From Oscillospiraceae bacterium (GTDB lineage: Bacteria > Bacillota > Clostridia > Oscillospirales > Ruminococcaceae), in assembly GCA_016297165.1 (NCBI GenBank), contig JAEDHF010000055.1, forward strand, positions 1-10,943: a stretch of DNA of 10,943 bases. Direction: 5' to 3'. Within the stretch, counting starts at the first letter, position 1. Every line of letters starts with the position of its first letter. Below are positions 5,136 through 10,943 of the stretch, piece by piece. Position numbers and translations under genes: made by a program. A model generated the notes under the pieces. The model was not told the origin of the DNA. It saw only the letters and a program-made list of their open reading frames with translations, and ran no database searches.

Positions 5136-7367
5136 TTATTTAGAGAGGTAGTCGTAAACAAGCTTTAAGGCTTCGCCGCGCTTAAAGTATGTGTTGGGCT
5201 TGAACTTCGTTGAGCTTACGCCCTTCATAAGTCCCGTAGCCTTGGCTACTGCGATATAGCCCACATATTCGCTGGATTCCGATACGTCCTTATAGGGAGA
5301 TTTGAAAATGCCCTTAAGAGAGGTTATCTTATCGCCGTAAATACCCGAAACGAGATATTTCGCTACTTCCTTACGGGTAAGCTTCTTGTTCTGATTATTG
5401 GAGGTATTGTTATTGGCGGTATTGACGCTCACGGGAACAACATCGTCATCTACTGCAACTTCAACATCATCGGAATAAACCCAGGAGGAGCTTATACCTG
5501 CGCCGCTTAAAAGCGTTCCGAATTCCTGAAGGGTAATAGCGTCGTTCTCACGAAGCTTTCCGTCCTCGCCTGCAATAGAAATTCTGTAGGCGTAAAGCTT
5601 TTCCGCATATTTCTTATACTTGCTGTTATTAAGGTCGGTATAGCCCGAAATTGTCTTTGCTACAACAATGGGGTTACCGTTATAATCTGTGATTTCCCCT
5701 GTGAAGGCGTCAACAATAAGCTGTCTCTTTGCATTATATACAAGAGCGGAAACTACCTTCTTGTCCGCCGTTCTGTAAGCGAGCTTATACTTAAGGTCGA
5801 GGCCTACATTCTTGAAAAAGCTCTTATATGCGTCCTCGGCGGAAACGATATTTGTGGGCTTAGGATACTTGATTGCGTTATAGTTAAGTCTGTATTCGGT
5901 GACATAACCGCTGTTTCCTATTCTTAAGGCTACGTTTTCGGCGTCGGACTCGATACCGTAGGCTACTCGCTTAAGGTTATAGCTTATGGATCTTATTCTT
6001 CCGGGGCCTACCGCCTTTCCGTCCTTATATTTGTCATAAACTGTATTTATGTTGCCCGATATGTTGTCGTTAACCTTGAATTTGCCTGCATTTGCACCTA
6101 AAAGGTTCTTAAGTACATCTACCGCCTTCTTGTTTGCTTCCGATTCCTTAAGGGATTTCTTGTTGTCGATATCGTTGCTGCTGAAGCTAAGGAGCTCGCC
6201 TGTTTCGGCGTTGATGGTGTAGTAGATATAAATGTTCTGGGCTGCGGTTTTAGCGCCTGCGGGCTTTATGTAATCCTCGTCAAGGGGCATTACAATACTG
6301 CCGTCGATATCCACGTAGCCCTCTGCCTTACCCTGGAGGGAAACGTTTCTTAAATAAGCGCCCTTTCTTTCGTCATAGTAACAGTTTTCGGTTCTTATAT
6401 CTGCCCCCTCGGGGATATAGAACACCTTCATAGCCTTAAGCTTCTTTAACGAGGCTTCGGCGGTAATAAGCTTATTCTCCAGCTCAAGCTGCTTAATCTC
6501 GTTATCGGTAAACTTTATTCCGCCGTCGCTGTCTCCGCCCGTTCCGGGATTTTCGTCGCAATCCTCCTCGTCCGTTACAACTTCATCATCGTCGTAGCTG
6601 TTGTAGCTTTCCTCGAAGGTGCTGAGCTTACCGGTAAAGGCGTCGATATCTCCGCTTATGGTCTGCCTGTAAACGAGATAGGGGATATATTCGCCGGTTT
6701 CCCAGTCGTATCTTACATCATAGGAAAGGTTAACGGGAAATTCCTTCATAAAGCCCTTTTCCGCTTCGGCTACGCTTATAGCGTCCTTGCTGTCCTTGAA
6801 GGACGCTCCGTTTGTCCAGCTATAGCGGTAGCTCATAAGCTCGCCCGTATCCTTATTTACGGTTACGGAGCCTGTCTGTCCCGAAACGGGAATACCGTTT
6901 GCAGTACGGCGGAAGGAAAGAGTAGCTTCATTTCCCCAGAGGCTTACATAAAAGCTGTCCTCGTCGATTTCCGTTCTGTCCATAATGGTGGGATTAAGCT
7001 GCTTTATATATCCCTTAGCCTTTTCGAGAAGCTTCTTTTCGTCAACCTTGGAAAAATGAGGGGACCAGTCGTAGCTATTAGTATAATCGTAGCTTTCGTA
7101 GCTCGTAATAACCTTTCCCGAAATAGTAACACGGATTCCCTTATTGTCCTCCTTGTTGTTCCAGTTGAAGTTATAGCTTGTGCTGTTATAGCGCTTACCG
7201 GTACTGTGGGTAAACTCCGAAAGCTCCTCGGGAACGGAAATACGTTCCTTAACGTATGTAAGCTCCTTGGTCATAGTAGGGTCCTGTGCAGCAAAAGCGA
7301 CTATGCCTGAGCTTGTGGCGAAGAGCGCCGCCGCAAGAGCGGCTGATGTGACTTGTCTTAGTCTCAT
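5136..7367 (-). CDS. Secreted YcdB/YcdC-repeat protein with C-terminal SLH repeats
   Basis: The protein (743 residues) starts with a clear signal peptide: MRLRQ, a hydrophobic core at 7-25, and a cut probably after AFA at 24-26. The body looks like two copies of the YcdB/YcdC repeat (DUF4901 type), which resembles PepSY. The copies cover about 35-250 and 290-560 and end in matching IDAFTGKLS (241-249) and VDAFTGEIT (552-560). An acidic linker at 258-283 separates them. The C terminus carries a degenerate SLH motif (575-624), a Ser/Asn-rich stretch (650-660) and a second, better SLH motif (about 690-740), so the protein should bind cell-wall polymer. No protease active-site motif is visible; 'peptidase' names for this family should not be taken literally. 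The ribosome site AAGGAGGAT lies 9 nt before the ATG. It follows the sigma/sensor pair on the same strand and has two alternative-sigma-like promoter copies upstream. Confidence 0.85.
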   Translation of the reverse strand: MRLRQVTSAALAAALFATSSGIVAFAAQDPTMTKELTYVKERISVPEELSEFTHSTGKRYNSTSYNFNWNNKEDNKGIRVTISGKVITSYESYDYTNSYDWSPHFSKVDEKKLLEKAKGYIKQLNPTIMDRTEIDEDSFYVSLWGNEATLSFRRTANGIPVSGQTGSVTVNKDTGELMSYRYSWTNGASFKDSKDAISVAEAEKGFMKEFPVNLSYDVRYDWETGEYIPYLVYRQTISGDIDAFTGKLSTFEESYNSYDDDEVVTDEEDCDENPGTGGDSDGGIKFTDNEIKQLELENKLITAEASLKKLKAMKVFYIPEGADIRTENCYYDERKGAYLRNVSLQGKAEGYVDIDGSIVMPLDEDYIKPAGAKTAAQNIYIYYTINAETGELLSFSSNDIDNKKSLKESEANKKAVDVLKNLLGANAGKFKVNDNISGNINTVYDKYKDGKAVGPGRIRSISYNLKRVAYGIESDAENVALRIGNSGYVTEYRLNYNAIKYPKPTNIVSAEDAYKSFFKNVGLDLKYKLAYRTADKKVVSALVYNAKRQLIVDAFTGEITDYNGNPIVVAKTISGYTDLNNSKYKKYAEKLYAYRISIAGEDGKLRENDAITLQEFGTLLSGAGISSSWVYSDDVEVAVDDDVVPVSVNTANNNTSNNQNKKLTRKEVAKYLVSGIYGDKITSLKGIFKSPYKDVSESSEYVGYIAVAKATGLMKGVSSTKFKPNTYFKRGEALKLVYDYLSK

Positions 7368-7463
7368 AATAGATTATCCTCCTTGCGTCTGCCGGAATTT
7401 CCGGCGAAGTTCTGATTTTGCGTGAATATGTATCCGGCAATATACTATACCGGTTATTTTCAC

Positions 7464-7510
7464 CCCTCTATAATATAAAACGGAAAAAAGAGGTAAAAGG
7501 TGACAGGATT
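7464..7510 (-). promoter_or_regulatory. Promoter-like repeat copy 1 (TGTCACC-N16-CGTT)
   Basis: On the minus strand, TGTCACC (7499-7505) and CGTT (7479-7482) are 16 nt apart, followed by TATTATAGAGGG. Spacing and the CGT-type -10 fit ECF sigma promoters; this is family knowledge plus inference. The whole 47-bp copy matches 7746-7792 at 39 positions without gaps, with AATCCTGTCACCTTT identical in both. It would start transcription near 7472, giving a leader of about 105 nt to the SLH-protein ATG. Confidence 0.6.
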
Positions 7511-7512
7511 CG

Positions 7513-7692
7513 TTAAGGCAATACCGCACAAAGATTGCGTGTGGATTGCGCCGTCAGATTTTTCGTCAGATTGTGCAAATTGAGTGCAGTTTGGCTGACG
7601 CCAATCAAGCGAAATTTGTGCAAGATGACGGAAAAGATGCAAGCAAGGCGTACGCAAAGCCGTAAGGCGGTCTTTGTGCGGTGTTGCCTTAA
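7513..7692. mobile_element. 180-bp MITE-like element with 22-bp terminal inverted repeats
   Basis: The left end (7513-7534) begins TTAAGGCAATACCGCACAAA. The right end (7671-7692), read on the other strand, is the same over 22 bp except for one base (T to C at position 10). Inside are a CGTCAGATT direct repeat and a TTGTGCAA word near both halves, but no transposase and no credible gene; open frames across it are by-products. Size, ends and lack of coding fit a miniature inverted-repeat transposable element. TTAA or TA at both edges could be the target duplication, but the exact boundary cannot be fixed from one copy. Confidence 0.8.
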
Positions 7693-7745
7693 ATTTTTTA
7701 GAATATTTTTTGTAGGCGTTTATATATTTTTTGGAGGGATTTAAG

Positions 7746-7792
7746 CCCTCTATTATATATAACGTAAAAAGAGGGACAAAGGTGACAGGATT
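7746..7792 (-). promoter_or_regulatory. Promoter-like repeat copy 2 (TGTCACC-N16-CGTT)
   Basis: This is the upstream copy of the motif at 7464-7510, in the same orientation: TGTCACC (7781-7787), 16 nt, CGTT (7761-7764), then ATAATAGAGGG. In this copy CCCTCT and AGAGGG also form a 6-bp dyad around the -10. A transcript from here would cross the MITE before reaching the SLH-protein gene. Confidence 0.55.
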
Positions 7793-7846
7793 TTCAAAAA
7801 AATTTTAAAAAATCCCCTTTTTTTAAAAGCCCCCTATAATTGAAAC

Positions 7847-7873
7847 GGCAGTGCCCCGATTCGGAGCACTGCC
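7847..7873 (-). terminator. Stem-loop after the sensor gene, probable weak terminator
   Basis: GGCAGTGC and GCACTGCC enclose a further CCG-AAT-CGG pairing; the single mismatch becomes a U-G pair on the minus strand, so the stem is 12 bp there. It lies 15 nt after the sensor stop codon. The tail GTTTCAATT is poor in T, so read-through into the SLH-protein gene is possible. The bases after it (CCGTTTCAATTATAGGGGG on the minus strand) resemble the -10 half of the two promoter copies but lack a TGTCACC box. Confidence 0.55.
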
Positions 7874-7888
7874 TTTAAATTAAACTAC

Positions 7889-9730
7889 TCAGTTATTCCA
7901 ACTCTGAGAATTAGCGCCTGCAACAACTATCTTTTCGGCGGTAGTTTCCATTACATAATAATCGGTTTTCGCCGAGATATCGAAAACTACGTCCTTTTCG
8001 GCAGAAGCGCATACGCCATGCTTAGCGCTTACCGAGAACAAGCCCTCGTCGTTTTTCAGATAAACCGAATTATTCTTTATACCGAGGGAAGAACCGCGGT
8101 CAAGCTTAACGGGTATAAGCGCCGAAGCGGGAACATCATACACAAAGCCGTTAGTCTCCTCGCCTTCCTTACCGGAAAGTACAAGAGCGAAGCTCTCGAA
8201 ATCGGGAGTACGCTTTATACGGCATATCTCGTCGAAATCGGAGATTTTTACGAACTCTCCGCTTAAGCAGGAGAATTCATAAAGAGAAGAGCTTACGCTA
8301 TCGGCGGATACCTGGAGGAAAAGCTTGCTTTCATCGGAATAGTAGCCGGCGATAGAGAGGGCACCCTCGAATTCTACGAGGGGACGGAACGCCATACCTG
8401 TTTCGGGGGTTACGATAACCTCGTAAACGAAGGTGCTTGAACCGGAAACAGTCTTAACGAAATACTTGTCTGCCGCTCTGCTGTAATGTATAGAGCCTAA
8501 CTCGGAAACTCCGAGATTTGCGCTTACGTCGTAGGTGTAAATGTTATTATCCGAAAGGCCGAGAATCGCCATAATATTGCGTTTATTTTCGCTGTCGCAG
8601 CCGGTAATAACTACGGACTTATCGTCGGAATAGGAAATCTTCGGACTTTCCATAGCGATTACGTTAGCTATCGGCTTAGAAACAAGGCCGCCTATATTAT
8701 AGATATAAACCTCGCTCTTCGTAAGAACAACTGCATAATCACCATAGATAGAGGTGCTTAAGGAGTTGGGTACGTTAAGCTGGAAAATCTCGGTCATAAG
8801 ACCTGCGCCGTCGGGATTCGTAATCTCGGAAACGGGAATATCTGTTCCTGCAACGGGCGGGGTTGTATCATCGGGCTTATCATCCTGCCAATCGGGGGCT
8901 GTATCCGATGTATCGGTAGTCTCGGACTCTTCGGGAGGAAGGGTCGTAATATCGTCGGAATCGGTATCGCCGCCCGTGGTGGTTTCTTCTTCAGTAACGG
9001 GAGTTGTTGTTTCCTGCTCGAAGGAGAAGGGAGTAGTAACGACGGGAGCAGTCTGCTCCGTTACCGCCGTAGTAACCGTGGGGTCGGTGCTGTCTGCGCT
9101 TAAGGGGTCGGAATCATCAACGGGAACAGGAGTAAAGGTATCGTCGTTTATTTCCTCGGAGGCAAGCTCGGCGAGATAAACGGAGGATAAATCCTGTATG
9201 TCGCGATAATGGCTGTAATAGGAATAAACCTTTGCAGCAGCTATAGTCCTGTTCTTTTCGGAGGCATAGGAGGCTATAGCGTCCATACCGTCGATAACGC
9301 TTCCATCGGAAAGATAAAGACGCTGAACCGAAATATCCTCACAATCGGAAACTGCCGACAGGGCAACAAACATATCTCTGTAGCTTATGGGCTCTAAAAA
9401 GGTTATATAAACGCTTACGATATCCTCTCTGCTTGCATCCATATTGTAGTAGTTTGCTTCCGCCTCTCTTAGCCTCTGGCTTGCGGAAAGGGCAGTAGAG
9501 GGAGAAACGGTAATATCTATCTGAGGTTCGGAGGAATTGCCGAGGGCGAAAGTGCCTATACCTACCGTAACCGCAACAGCAGCCGCAACTCCCGCAACAG
9601 GCTTCCAGTAAGTCTTTACCGCTTTTTTCCACATGGGCTCACGAGCCTGTTTGATTGCGTTAAGACGGATTTTATCTGCGTCAAGGGCATACTTCTCAAA
9701 AAGCTCCTTATAGAAATCGTTGGTATTCAA
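7889..9730 (-). CDS. Single-pass membrane protein, putative anti-sigma factor and extracellular sensor
   Basis: The protein (613 residues) has a short charged cytosolic head (1-43), one transmembrane helix (44-64, VAGVAAAVAVTVGIGTFAL core), and an outer part. The outer part consists of a mixed domain (about 75-195), a long Thr/Asp/Glu/Pro-rich stalk (200-310) and a C-terminal domain (315-610) rich in short beta strands, suggestive of a beta-propeller or similar sensor. The start is TTG at 9730, 9 nt after AGGAGG. It lies 67 nt downstream of the sigma gene on the same strand, the usual place for a cognate anti-sigma factor. I see no zinc-binding HxxxCxxC motif and no classical RsgI head, so the anti-sigma role rests on position and topology. 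A ligand is not predictable. A secreted-surface regulator unrelated to sigma binding remains possible. Confidence 0.7.
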   Translation of the reverse strand: MNTNDFYKELFEKYALDADKIRLNAIKQAREPMWKKAVKTYWKPVAGVAAAVAVTVGIGTFALGNSSEPQIDITVSPSTALSASQRLREAEANYYNMDASREDIVSVYITFLEPISYRDMFVALSAVSDCEDISVQRLYLSDGSVIDGMDAIASYASEKNRTIAAAKVYSYYSHYRDIQDLSSVYLAELASEEINDDTFTPVPVDDSDPLSADSTDPTVTTAVTEQTAPVVTTPFSFEQETTTPVTEEETTTGGDTDSDDITTLPPEESETTDTSDTAPDWQDDKPDDTTPPVAGTDIPVSEITNPDGAGLMTEIFQLNVPNSLSTSIYGDYAVVLTKSEVYIYNIGGLVSKPIANVIAMESPKISYSDDKSVVITGCDSENKRNIMAILGLSDNNIYTYDVSANLGVSELGSIHYSRAADKYFVKTVSGSSTFVYEVIVTPETGMAFRPLVEFEGALSIAGYYSDESKLFLQVSADSVSSSLYEFSCLSGEFVKISDFDEICRIKRTPDFESFALVLSGKEGEETNGFVYDVPASALIPVKLDRGSSLGIKNNSVYLKNDEGLFSVSAKHGVCASAEKDVVFDISAKTDYYVMETTAEKIVVAGANSQSWNN

Positions 9731-9760
9731 AAGGCTATTCCTCCTTTCTTATTTATTTTA

Positions 9761-9785
9761 TAATGTGCAGTAATATTATGTGCAG
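9761..9785. repeat. Tandem repeat ATGTGCAG between sigma and sensor genes
   Basis: TAATGTGCAG (9761-9770) recurs as TTATGTGCAG (9776-9785), 15 bp apart, within the 67-bp gap between the two genes. The role is unknown; it could be a binding site or chance in AT-rich sequence. No terminator is visible in the gap, so the two genes are probably co-transcribed. Confidence 0.4.
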
Positions 9786-9797
9786 AAAAACTTTTTC

Positions 9798-10340
9798 TTA
9801 AAGATTGAATTTCTTTCTCTGTCGTTCGATTGTTCGATAAAGCTTATTCTTAACGGTAGAAAGGTTAAGACCGAGGCTTTTCGCTACCTCGTCGAGCTTC
9901 ATATCGCATACGAAATGGAGATAGAAAATTTTTCCAGTGACGGGGTCGTCATTGGCTATGTCGTCGAAAATCTGCTTCGCTACGAGCTCGTTACAGAGTA
10001 CGTCCTCCAAGCTGCGCTGTTCCTTAGACATACGGGCTTCGATTTCAACCATCTGTTCCTCGGAGAAATCGGTAAAGGACGACGTATTGCTGTTTTTCTT
10101 CACAAAGCTGAAATAGTTTTTGCATTCAAACTTAGCGATATTTATAACGAAGGCTTCGGAATTCTCGATATCGTCGTACCCCTTTTTCGCGATGCGCTGA
10201 TAAAAACGGGCGTAAACGTTCTGAATTATATCCTCCGATTCCTGAATACTGCCGCATTTACTTACGACGTAACGGGAAACGGACGCAAAGGTTTCGCTAT
10301 AAACGCTGTTGAAATAGGATTCAAGCGCATCAATACCCAA
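9798..10340 (-). CDS. ECF-type RNA polymerase sigma factor
   Basis: The protein (180 residues) has the two-domain layout of extracytoplasmic-function sigma factors. Region 2 spans about 8-75, with the SEDIIQNVYARFYQRI segment (35-50) that matches the conserved core-binding helix. A variable linker (80-110) follows, then region 4 at about 112-178, with a helix-turn-helix around 148-172 (LDEVAKSLGLNLSTVKNKLYRTI). It should direct RNA polymerase to a small set of promoters and be held by the membrane protein encoded next. The start is TTG at 10340, 7 nt after GAGGTGA, a 7-base match to the anti-Shine-Dalgarno sequence; no in-frame ATG or GTG lies closer. The gene is preceded by a sigma-A promoter and a tandem TGWAAC repeat. 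Lineage within the ECF groups cannot be assigned by eye. Confidence 0.9.
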   Translation of the reverse strand: MGIDALESYFNSVYSETFASVSRYVVSKCGSIQESEDIIQNVYARFYQRIAKKGYDDIENSEAFVINIAKFECKNYFSFVKKNSNTSSFTDFSEEQMVEIEARMSKEQRSLEDVLCNELVAKQIFDDIANDDPVTGKIFYLHFVCDMKLDEVAKSLGLNLSTVKNKLYRTIERQRKKFNL

Positions 10341-10384
10341 AAGAGGTTCACCTCGCTTTACCGCCTACACTTAAGTAGCAGTTG

Positions 10385-10425
10385 TTTTCCCTGAAAAAGT
10401 TTCAAATTTTCCCAAAAAAGTTACA
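10385..10425 (-). promoter_or_regulatory. Tandem TGWAACTTTTT-GGGAAAA repeat before the sigma gene
   Basis: On the minus strand, TGTAACTTTTTTGGGAAAA (10407-10425) is followed by TGAAACTTTTTCAGGGAAAA (10385-10404), offset by 21-22 nt, about two helical turns. CCTGTAACTTTTT resembles the -35 side of the two promoter copies before the SLH gene (CCTGTCACCTTTT), and TGAAAC is a classic ECF -35. However, no CGT-type -10 is found 16 nt downstream of either. It could be an autoregulatory site or a regulator binding pair. Confidence 0.45.
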
Positions 10426-10490
10426 GGTAAAATTTACCAAAAGAGAGAACGGTCTGCCATTTTTGCAGGATAATCAATTAAAACAGAAAT

Positions 10491-10519
10491 ATTATATCAT
10501 AAAAACAGCTTTATTTCAA
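10491..10519 (-). promoter_or_regulatory. Sigma-A promoter of the sigma/sensor operon
   Basis: TTGAAA (10514-10519) and TATAAT (10491-10496) are 17 nt apart on the minus strand. Transcription should start near 10484, leaving a leader of about 145 nt that includes the tandem TGWAAC repeat. This gives the operon a basal, housekeeping input independent of its own sigma factor. Confidence 0.8.
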
Positions 10520-10561
10520 TACATTTATGGTTATTGTCAGAAATTTGTTAAATAAGAAACA

Positions 10562-10576
10562 GTTTACTGCGTAAAC
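10562..10576. repeat. Perfect dyad GTTTAC-TGC-GTAAAC
   Basis: The 6-bp arms match exactly around 3 bp. It lies about 43 bp upstream of the -35 box of the sigma operon, a position that could suit an activator. No regulator is recognised, and chance is possible. Apart from this dyad, the stretch 10520-10687 shows no gene. Confidence 0.35.
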
Positions 10577-10687
10577 AACTATATCGGTCGGGCTTAAGAA
10601 TATCTATTCAGCACAGATTCTCATTACAATACAAAAGCTTACATCAACGCTTTTCAAAGGGTTGCGGGGTTAATAATGACGCCCTTT

Positions 10688-10729
10688 AAAAATACAACAG
10701 GCACCCACTCTGAATAGTGAGCGCCTGTT
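10688..10729 (-). terminator. Strong minus-strand terminator
   Basis: In minus-strand RNA the arms starting ACAGGCGCTCACT and AGTGGGTGCCTGT (10697-10728) form a 13-bp stem with two G-U pairs and a 6-nt loop, followed by TGTATTTTT. On the plus strand the G-U positions become mismatches, so the working strand is minus. It ends whatever is transcribed from the right and insulates the sigma operon. Confidence 0.85.
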
Positions 10730-10730
10730 T

Positions 10731-10908
10731 GCTTCTCTTTTTCACTCTCTGTATAACAAATGTAAGGGTTAACGCTCCCTCGAGGCGTCTTTTTAAACCG
10801 TGCGACGGTCGTAGAAACGCGGAACGCTTCGGCTACAAGGGGAAGCCCCTTCCCTTCCCGGGAACTCCCGATTACGGGAACAGGCTTCACAGAGGGCTAA
10901 GAAAGCAG
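10731..10908 (-). ncRNA. Candidate structured non-coding RNA (6S-like shape possible)
   Basis: On the minus strand, directly before the strong terminator, many pairings nest. A closing stem of GCTTTCTT (10899-10906) pairs with AAGAGAAGC (10731-10739) with one bulge, then CTCTGT (10889-10894) pairs with ACAGAG (10747-10752). Inside are the hairpins TCCCG-TAAT-CGGGA (10866-10879), GGGAAG-GGG-CTTCCC (10840-10854) and ACCGT-CGC-ACGGT (10797-10809). A 78-codon frame crosses it, but it has no family resemblance and runs through the terminator stem. A long closing stem enclosing about 180 nt with its own terminator fits 6S RNA in size and outline, but I cannot confirm conserved 6S bases. A possible TATATT -10 lies at 10915-10920; the 5' end and any -35 are uncertain because of the window edge. 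Confidence 0.45.
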
Positions 10909-10913
10909 CGGTG

Positions 10914-10938
10914 GCAATATATGCGAATAGCAATATAT
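10914..10938. repeat. Direct repeat GCAATATAT, 16 bp apart
   Basis: GCAATATAT occurs at 10914-10922 and 10930-10938. Read on the minus strand these are two ATATATTGC words at the likely promoter of the structured RNA. It may be part of that promoter or a binding site; AT-rich chance similarity is possible. Confidence 0.35.
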
Positions 10939-10943
10939 ACATA

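Noticed and set aside
5136..7367. Protease function for the YcdB/YcdC protein
   Set aside because: No HExxH, Ser-His-Asp or Cys-His motif can be seen; the repeats resemble PepSY-type domains, so only a wall-bound surface role is supported.
7460..7744. Two short opposite-strand reading frames over the MITE
   Set aside because: Both are by-products of the inverted-repeat element and promoter copies; neither has a convincing ribosome site or protein-like sequence.
7830..7849. A third copy of the SLH-gene promoter motif
   Set aside because: Only the CGTTTC..ATTATAGGGGG half is similar; at the expected -35 position (7864-7870) there is no TGTCACC, and the place overlaps the hairpin after the sensor gene.
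8754..9179. A 141-codon plus-strand frame rich in Ser and Val, opposite the sensor gene
   Set aside because: It is the antisense reading of the low-complexity Thr-rich stalk, with no start signal and no domain.
9780..10394. A 204-codon plus-strand frame opposite the sigma gene
   Set aside because: The minus strand encodes a clear two-domain ECF sigma factor; the plus frame is its shadow.
10654..10890. A 78-codon minus-strand reading frame at the right edge
   Set aside because: It runs through a strong terminator stem and a set of hairpins, has no recognisable domain, and its composition follows the RNA structure rather than a protein.
1..10943. CRISPR array, tRNA or rRNA gene, phage or toxin-antitoxin genes
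   Set aside because: No regularly spaced repeat-spacer pattern, no tRNA-like GGTTCGAATCC arm, no rRNA-like stretch and no matching protein families were seen on either strand.

Overview
The window looks like a chromosomal segment of a Gram-positive gut or rumen-type Clostridium relative, probably Oscillospiraceae/Ruminococcus-like. The reasons are moderate GC, strong AGGAGG-type ribosome sites, sigma-A promoters matching the consensus, a clostridial-type leuCDB operon, a mannosylglucose phosphorylase of the type known from Ruminococcus albus, an SLH-domain surface protein, and small non-autonomous repeats between genes. The taxonomic placement is inference.

Region 1 (1-3330, minus strand) is a metabolic operon leuC-leuD-leuB-nadA. 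It is driven by a perfect TTGACA-N17-TATAAT promoter with a small dyad over the predicted start of transcription. leuC probably starts at an internal GTG (3237). leuD and leuB overlap, and leuB and nadA are 3 nt apart. nadA runs off the left edge. leuA is not in the window.

Region 2 (3256-5135) holds a single plus-strand gene, a GH130 4-O-beta-D-mannosyl-D-glucose phosphorylase, with its own promoter. The upstream gap contains hairpins, direct repeats and a second, minus-facing promoter, so it could encode a small RNA or a long leu leader. The downstream gap contains a heptad-repeat element between hairpins and then two terminators, one for each converging gene.

Region 3 (5136-10340, minus strand) is a putative envelope-sensing module. 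It has an ECF-type sigma factor, a single-pass membrane protein with a Thr-rich stalk and a predicted beta-rich outer domain (putative anti-sigma/sensor), and a secreted YcdB/YcdC-repeat protein with SLH repeats. Both the sigma and the sensor gene start with TTG. The 520-bp gap before the SLH gene carries two 47-bp promoter-like copies (TGTCACC-N16-CGTT) flanking a 180-bp MITE-like element. These copies suggest that the SLH gene is a target of an alternative sigma factor, possibly the one next door.

Region 4 (10341-10943) has no convincing protein gene. It holds the sigma-A promoter of the sigma operon, a tandem TGWAAC-type repeat, and at the right edge a strongly structured, probably non-coding minus-strand RNA ending in a good terminator. 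Its long closing stem is compatible with a 6S-like RNA, but its identity is not established.
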